Positions 61,165 to 64,000 of a stretch of DNA of 64,000 bases are shown here, piece by piece. This stretch comes from Zoroaster sp. YZ-2022. Lineage: Eukaryota; Echinodermata; Asteroidea; Forcipulatida; Zoroasteridae. Where the stretch lies: assembly GCA_029582265.1 (NCBI GenBank), contig CM055823.1, positions 3,658,001-3,722,000 of the forward strand, read 5' to 3'. How positions within the stretch are numbered: the stretch's first letter is position 1; each line of letters begins with the position of its first letter. Below the pieces are notes generated by a model. That model worked only from the letters and a program-made list of their open reading frames with translations, was not told where the DNA came from and searched no databases. The translations under genes were made by a program, and so were the position numbers.

Positions 61165-61335
61165 TCAATCAACAAGTAACTGTCTGCATTGTCGAAAATC
61201 GCGATATATATTTGACGATATATCGTGGATGAAAAAAATCAATATCGCCCAAGCCTACCCACGACCTCCTGCTTACCAGTGCAGACGTTTTAACCTCTCG
61301 ACCACTGAGCTTGCCCGATGACGATTGGCTGGCTG
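61165..61335 (-). mobile_element. tRNA-like SINE head joined to a GGCTTGGGCG repeat
   Basis: On the minus strand GCAAGCTCAGTGGTCGAGAG and GTCTGC...GCAG, then GAGGTCGTGGGT, look like the D and anticodon arms of a tRNA up to the start of the T arm. The sequence then switches to GTAGGCTTGGGCGATATTG and an AT-rich, TATCG-palindromic segment. The GTAGGCTTGGGCG phrase is also at the left edge of the window (about 20-40, minus). It may be a chimeric SINE or two adjoining repeats. Confidence 0.45.
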
Positions 61336-61565
61336 TATTTCCATCATACAAATCTTCAATTCCTGCATGATTTGTTTTATATTCTGTATAGATTATGGAT
61401 CATGTATCATCCAATCCCATTATCAAAGTATCTGGTCAAATCTACCCTTTCTCCTTGACGTCAACCTCCAATGAGCTTCTCCTATGGTATTGCACCAGTC
61501 TGCCGTATCGCTCTTATCTGTACTATGACCGAGGCTAACTTTAGGACATCAGTGAGCCCCAAACC

Positions 61566-62115
61566 TGCAAGTATGTATTGAATGATTGGCTTTAAGCAAA
61601 TATCAATAAGGCAAGTATGTATTGAATGGTTGGCTTTAAGCAAATACCAATAATCAATAAGGCGAGTATGTATTGAATGGTTGGCTTGAAGCAAATATCA
61701 ATAAGGCAAGTATGTATTGAATGGTTGGCTTGAAGCAAATATCAATATAAGGCAAGTATGTATTGAATGATTGGCTTTGAGCAAATATCAATAAGGCAAG
61801 TATGTATTGAATGGTTGGCTTTAAGCAAATATCAATAAGGCAAGTATGTATTGAATGAGTGGCTTTAAGCAAATACCAATAATCAATAAGGCGAGTATGT
61901 ATTGAATGGTTGGCTTGAAGCAAATATCAATAAGGCAAGTATGTATTGAATGGTTGGCTTGAAGCAAATATCAATATAAGGCAAGTATGTATTGAATGAT
62001 TGGCTTTGAGCAAATATCAATAAGGCAAGTATGTATTGAATGGTTGGCTTTAAGCAAATATCAATAAGGCAAGTATGTATTGAATGAGTGGCTTTAAGCA
62101 AATATCAATAAGGCA
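61566..62115. repeat. 44-bp minisatellite with higher-order structure
   Basis: About 12 units contain GGCAAGTATGTATTGAATGG + TTGGCTTTAAGCAAATATCA. Two blocks of about 229 bp (starting near 61655 and 61884) repeat the same order of variant units: TAATCAATAAGGCGAG, then TTGAAGC, then ATATAAGGC, then TTTGAGC. The array is therefore duplicated as a five-unit higher-order repeat. Open frames across it are artefacts. Confidence 0.93.
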
Positions 62116-62229
62116 AAAAAAGTCCTGTTTCTGGTCATTGGTCGGCTTCAAAATCGATGTGGTTACATGTTTTTTTTTTTTTGTTTTTTTTTGGGGGGGG
62201 GTTAATCTTAATTTTTTGGGAGCCAACAG

Positions 62230-62960
62230 TGAAATATGTGATACATGTATATGCAGCGACCAAATGTCTTCGCTGTCTTTATATACTGTATGTCTCTCAA
62301 ACAAGTACCGGCTCTTGAACAATATCTTATCGATAGTACGAACTTCTCCGCCGCAATGACTAAATTAAGGGCTCGTACTAACACTTTACAACTCGAGAGA
62401 TATACCCGCTCCTGGTCACCAAATAATGACGGGTTGTGCAAACTGTGTAAGAGTAATGTAGATGAAGATATTGGCCATTTCATGTTTTATTGTACAGCAT
62501 TGAATCACATTCGTAGGAATTCATAGCCCTTGAAAATAATCTTTTTGGTAACAATATGGATTTGTTTTGGGAAATATTTATTTCAGGCAATATCGACTTA
62601 AAATTTTGATGCTGGGCAACATGTATGAATTCGATAACACACTTGGAAACATTCTTGATACATCATGTAAGAATCTTTTGACCAACCTTTGGGATGAGCG
62701 TAAGATGTTGTTGAATGCTATAAATTGATGAATTAATTGACAAGTTTTCTGTTCTATCTATATGTCACACTGCATGTTTTTATTTATTTATTTTTAAATT
62801 TATTTAATTCTTGTGTACTTTGTACTAGTGTTTTGTATTTTAAGTCTTAGTTTATATTTATTGTTTATGTTTTGTACTATGTTTAAGGATGCACCGTCTT
62901 TGACGTGTGCCACTGATTTGAAAGTGTAACTCCAATAAATTGATTTATTGATTGATTGTC
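62230..62960 (+). mobile_element. LINE 3' end, 5'-truncated, distinct family
   Basis: The frame reads MTKLRARTNTLQLERYTRSW, then LCKLCKSNVDEDIGHFMFYC, a C-x2-C...H-x4-C zinc-knuckle type end typical of LINE ORF2. After frameshifts near 62525 it continues LKILMLGNMYEFDNTLGNI and LTNLWDERKMLLNAIN, with a stop at about 62726. The 3' UTR ends in AATAAATTGATTTATTGATT plus GATTG, a tail unlike the TTA tails of the other elements. No RT palm remains. Confidence 0.72.
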
Positions 62961-63015
62961 CCATATACAAAGTATGGTGGCTAATAGAGGCCTACACATT
63001 ATGTTTTACATGTAG

Positions 63016-64000
63016 AACTTCCGTGAGTAAAGCCAGACAGTATCCAACAACTCAATGGGTTGAACGTATAGTAATATGAATATGAAAAGTGTATTGAGTT
63101 TACATATGAAAGGGGAATATGATGTTGCCAAGTACAGTTCGTTATGCGCCAAAGATTCCTTTGTCAACATATATACATTAATAGAAAGTTGAACTTGTAT
63201 GATGTTGCCTGCCATCAGTAGAGAGTTAGTACCAACCTGTTGTATAAATATTTCATCCTTAAAGATGAGTGACGTACAACTCTTTATTAAGTTGAATTTA
63301 ACTTTTAAAAGTGTTGAATTGACATTAATAAAGTTAGACTTGACTGTTAATTCAACACTTTCTTTGAGTTGAATTTAACTATAAGTGATGTCACTCGCCA
63401 ACTCTATGCATGGTAGATTCAACACTTCAGTTTTAAGAGTGTACGCATTGTGATTATATCAAAGTTTTAACAATACACTCAGCCTATATACATAACGTCA
63501 TATCTAACTTCCGTGAGTAAAGCCAGACAGTATTGTCCAACAACTCAATGGGTTGAACGTATAGTAATATGAATATGAAAAGTGTATTGAGTTTACATAT
63601 AAAAGGGGAATATGATGTTGCCAAGTACAGTTCGTTATGCGCCAAAGGTTCCTTTATCAACATCTATACATTAATAGAAAGTTGAACTTGTATGATGTTG
63701 CCTGCCATCAGTAGAGAGTTAGTACCAACCTGTTGTATAAATATTTCATCCTGACACACCCTTTTTATATTTGTATGTTATATCAGACAAGATTGCGTGT
63801 ATACTGTAGTGCATTCATTCCACAAATAAAGATGAGTGACGTACAACTCTTTTATAAAGTTGAATTTAACTTTTAAAAGTGTTGAATTAACATTAATAAC
63901 ATTAATCAACCCTCAACATTTTTCTTTTCAGAACTACCACATGGTGCTACCGCAAGCTTCACCTCGTCAACATTAATAAAGTTAGACTTAACTTGACTGT
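63016..64000. repeat. Tandem segmental duplication at right edge
   Basis: 63016-63258 recurs at 63506-63751 with few differences (a 3-bp insertion TGT, GGTTCC for GATTCC). Copy 1 is followed by a palindromic element at 63267-63396. Copy 2 has 75 extra bases (63752-63826) before the same palindromic element restarts at 63834, which is itself interrupted at about 63903-63968 and runs off the window. Confidence 0.92.
63267..63396. mobile_element. Short palindromic MITE
   Basis: Begins GAGTGACGTACAACTC and ends AAGTGATGTCACTC, so the terminal inverted repeats share GAGTGACRT. Internal GTTGAATT...AATTCAAC and AACTTTTAAAAGTGTTGAAT words add further pairing. 130 bp, no coding. A second, disrupted copy begins at 63834. 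Confidence 0.65.

Overview
The window is eukaryotic, AT-rich and repeat-dense. It has GT-AG introns, tRNA-derived SINEs, several classes of non-LTR retrotransposon, a Penelope-like element, MITEs and many minisatellites. Frequent TACATGTA and AGGCCTA words and an NLR-type immune gene suggest a marine invertebrate, plausibly an echinoderm or another non-vertebrate deuterostome. That placement is inference, because no taxonomic marker gene is present. A 500-base N run (23151-23650) shows this is a scaffold.

The only host gene I can support well lies on the minus strand between 37866 and about 31306. It is a four-exon NACHT-LRR (NLR) gene. Four pieces join with canonical splice sites, all in phase 1: exon 1 37749-37866, exon 2 35776-35841, exon 3 34813-34872 and exon 4 31787-33780. 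The joined product is about 745 residues. It begins with a short N-terminal segment carrying two N-glycosylation sequons, then a 20-residue hydrophobic segment encoded across the exon 1/exon 2 junction and followed by a basic patch. A Ser/Thr-rich linker, a NACHT ATPase domain and leucine-rich repeats follow. This predicts a membrane-anchored NLR. The last LRR units (31306-31785) are cut off by a frameshift and a nonsense codon. Intron 1 holds a stop-poor minisatellite of about 45 copies and a 22-bp CTAG-rich repeat, intron 2 holds a 79-bp duplication, and a tRNA-Ser-derived SINE sits about 420 bp upstream of the start codon.

The rest is mostly mobile elements and their remains. 4985-7977: decayed FMDD-box non-LTR element. 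8012-8940: Penelope-like 3' end with a GIY-YIG endonuclease and a hairpin-rich terminus. 8940-9685: truncated CR1/L2-like element, minus, with an expanded TTA tail. 26146-28085: L1-like element, minus. 56285-58411: Penelope-like terminus followed by a nearly complete CR1/L2-like element. 59505-60260: another LINE C-terminus, minus. 62230-62960: a further LINE 3' end, plus. DNA-transposon-like elements include a hAT-type MITE with a perfect 8-bp target duplication (40884-41073), a TTAA-flanked palindromic MITE (25203-25421), and a 1.9-kb element with 38-bp terminal inverted repeats containing a reiterated GAAGYCTCCGAAAC motif (45414-47322). Tandem arrays lie at 12.2, 36-37.6, 42.4, 53.2-54.8 and 61.6-62.1 kb. 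The right edge is a roughly 490-bp tandem duplication.

The remaining sequence is AT-rich with no convincing genes. A few low-confidence exon-like stretches are listed with that status.
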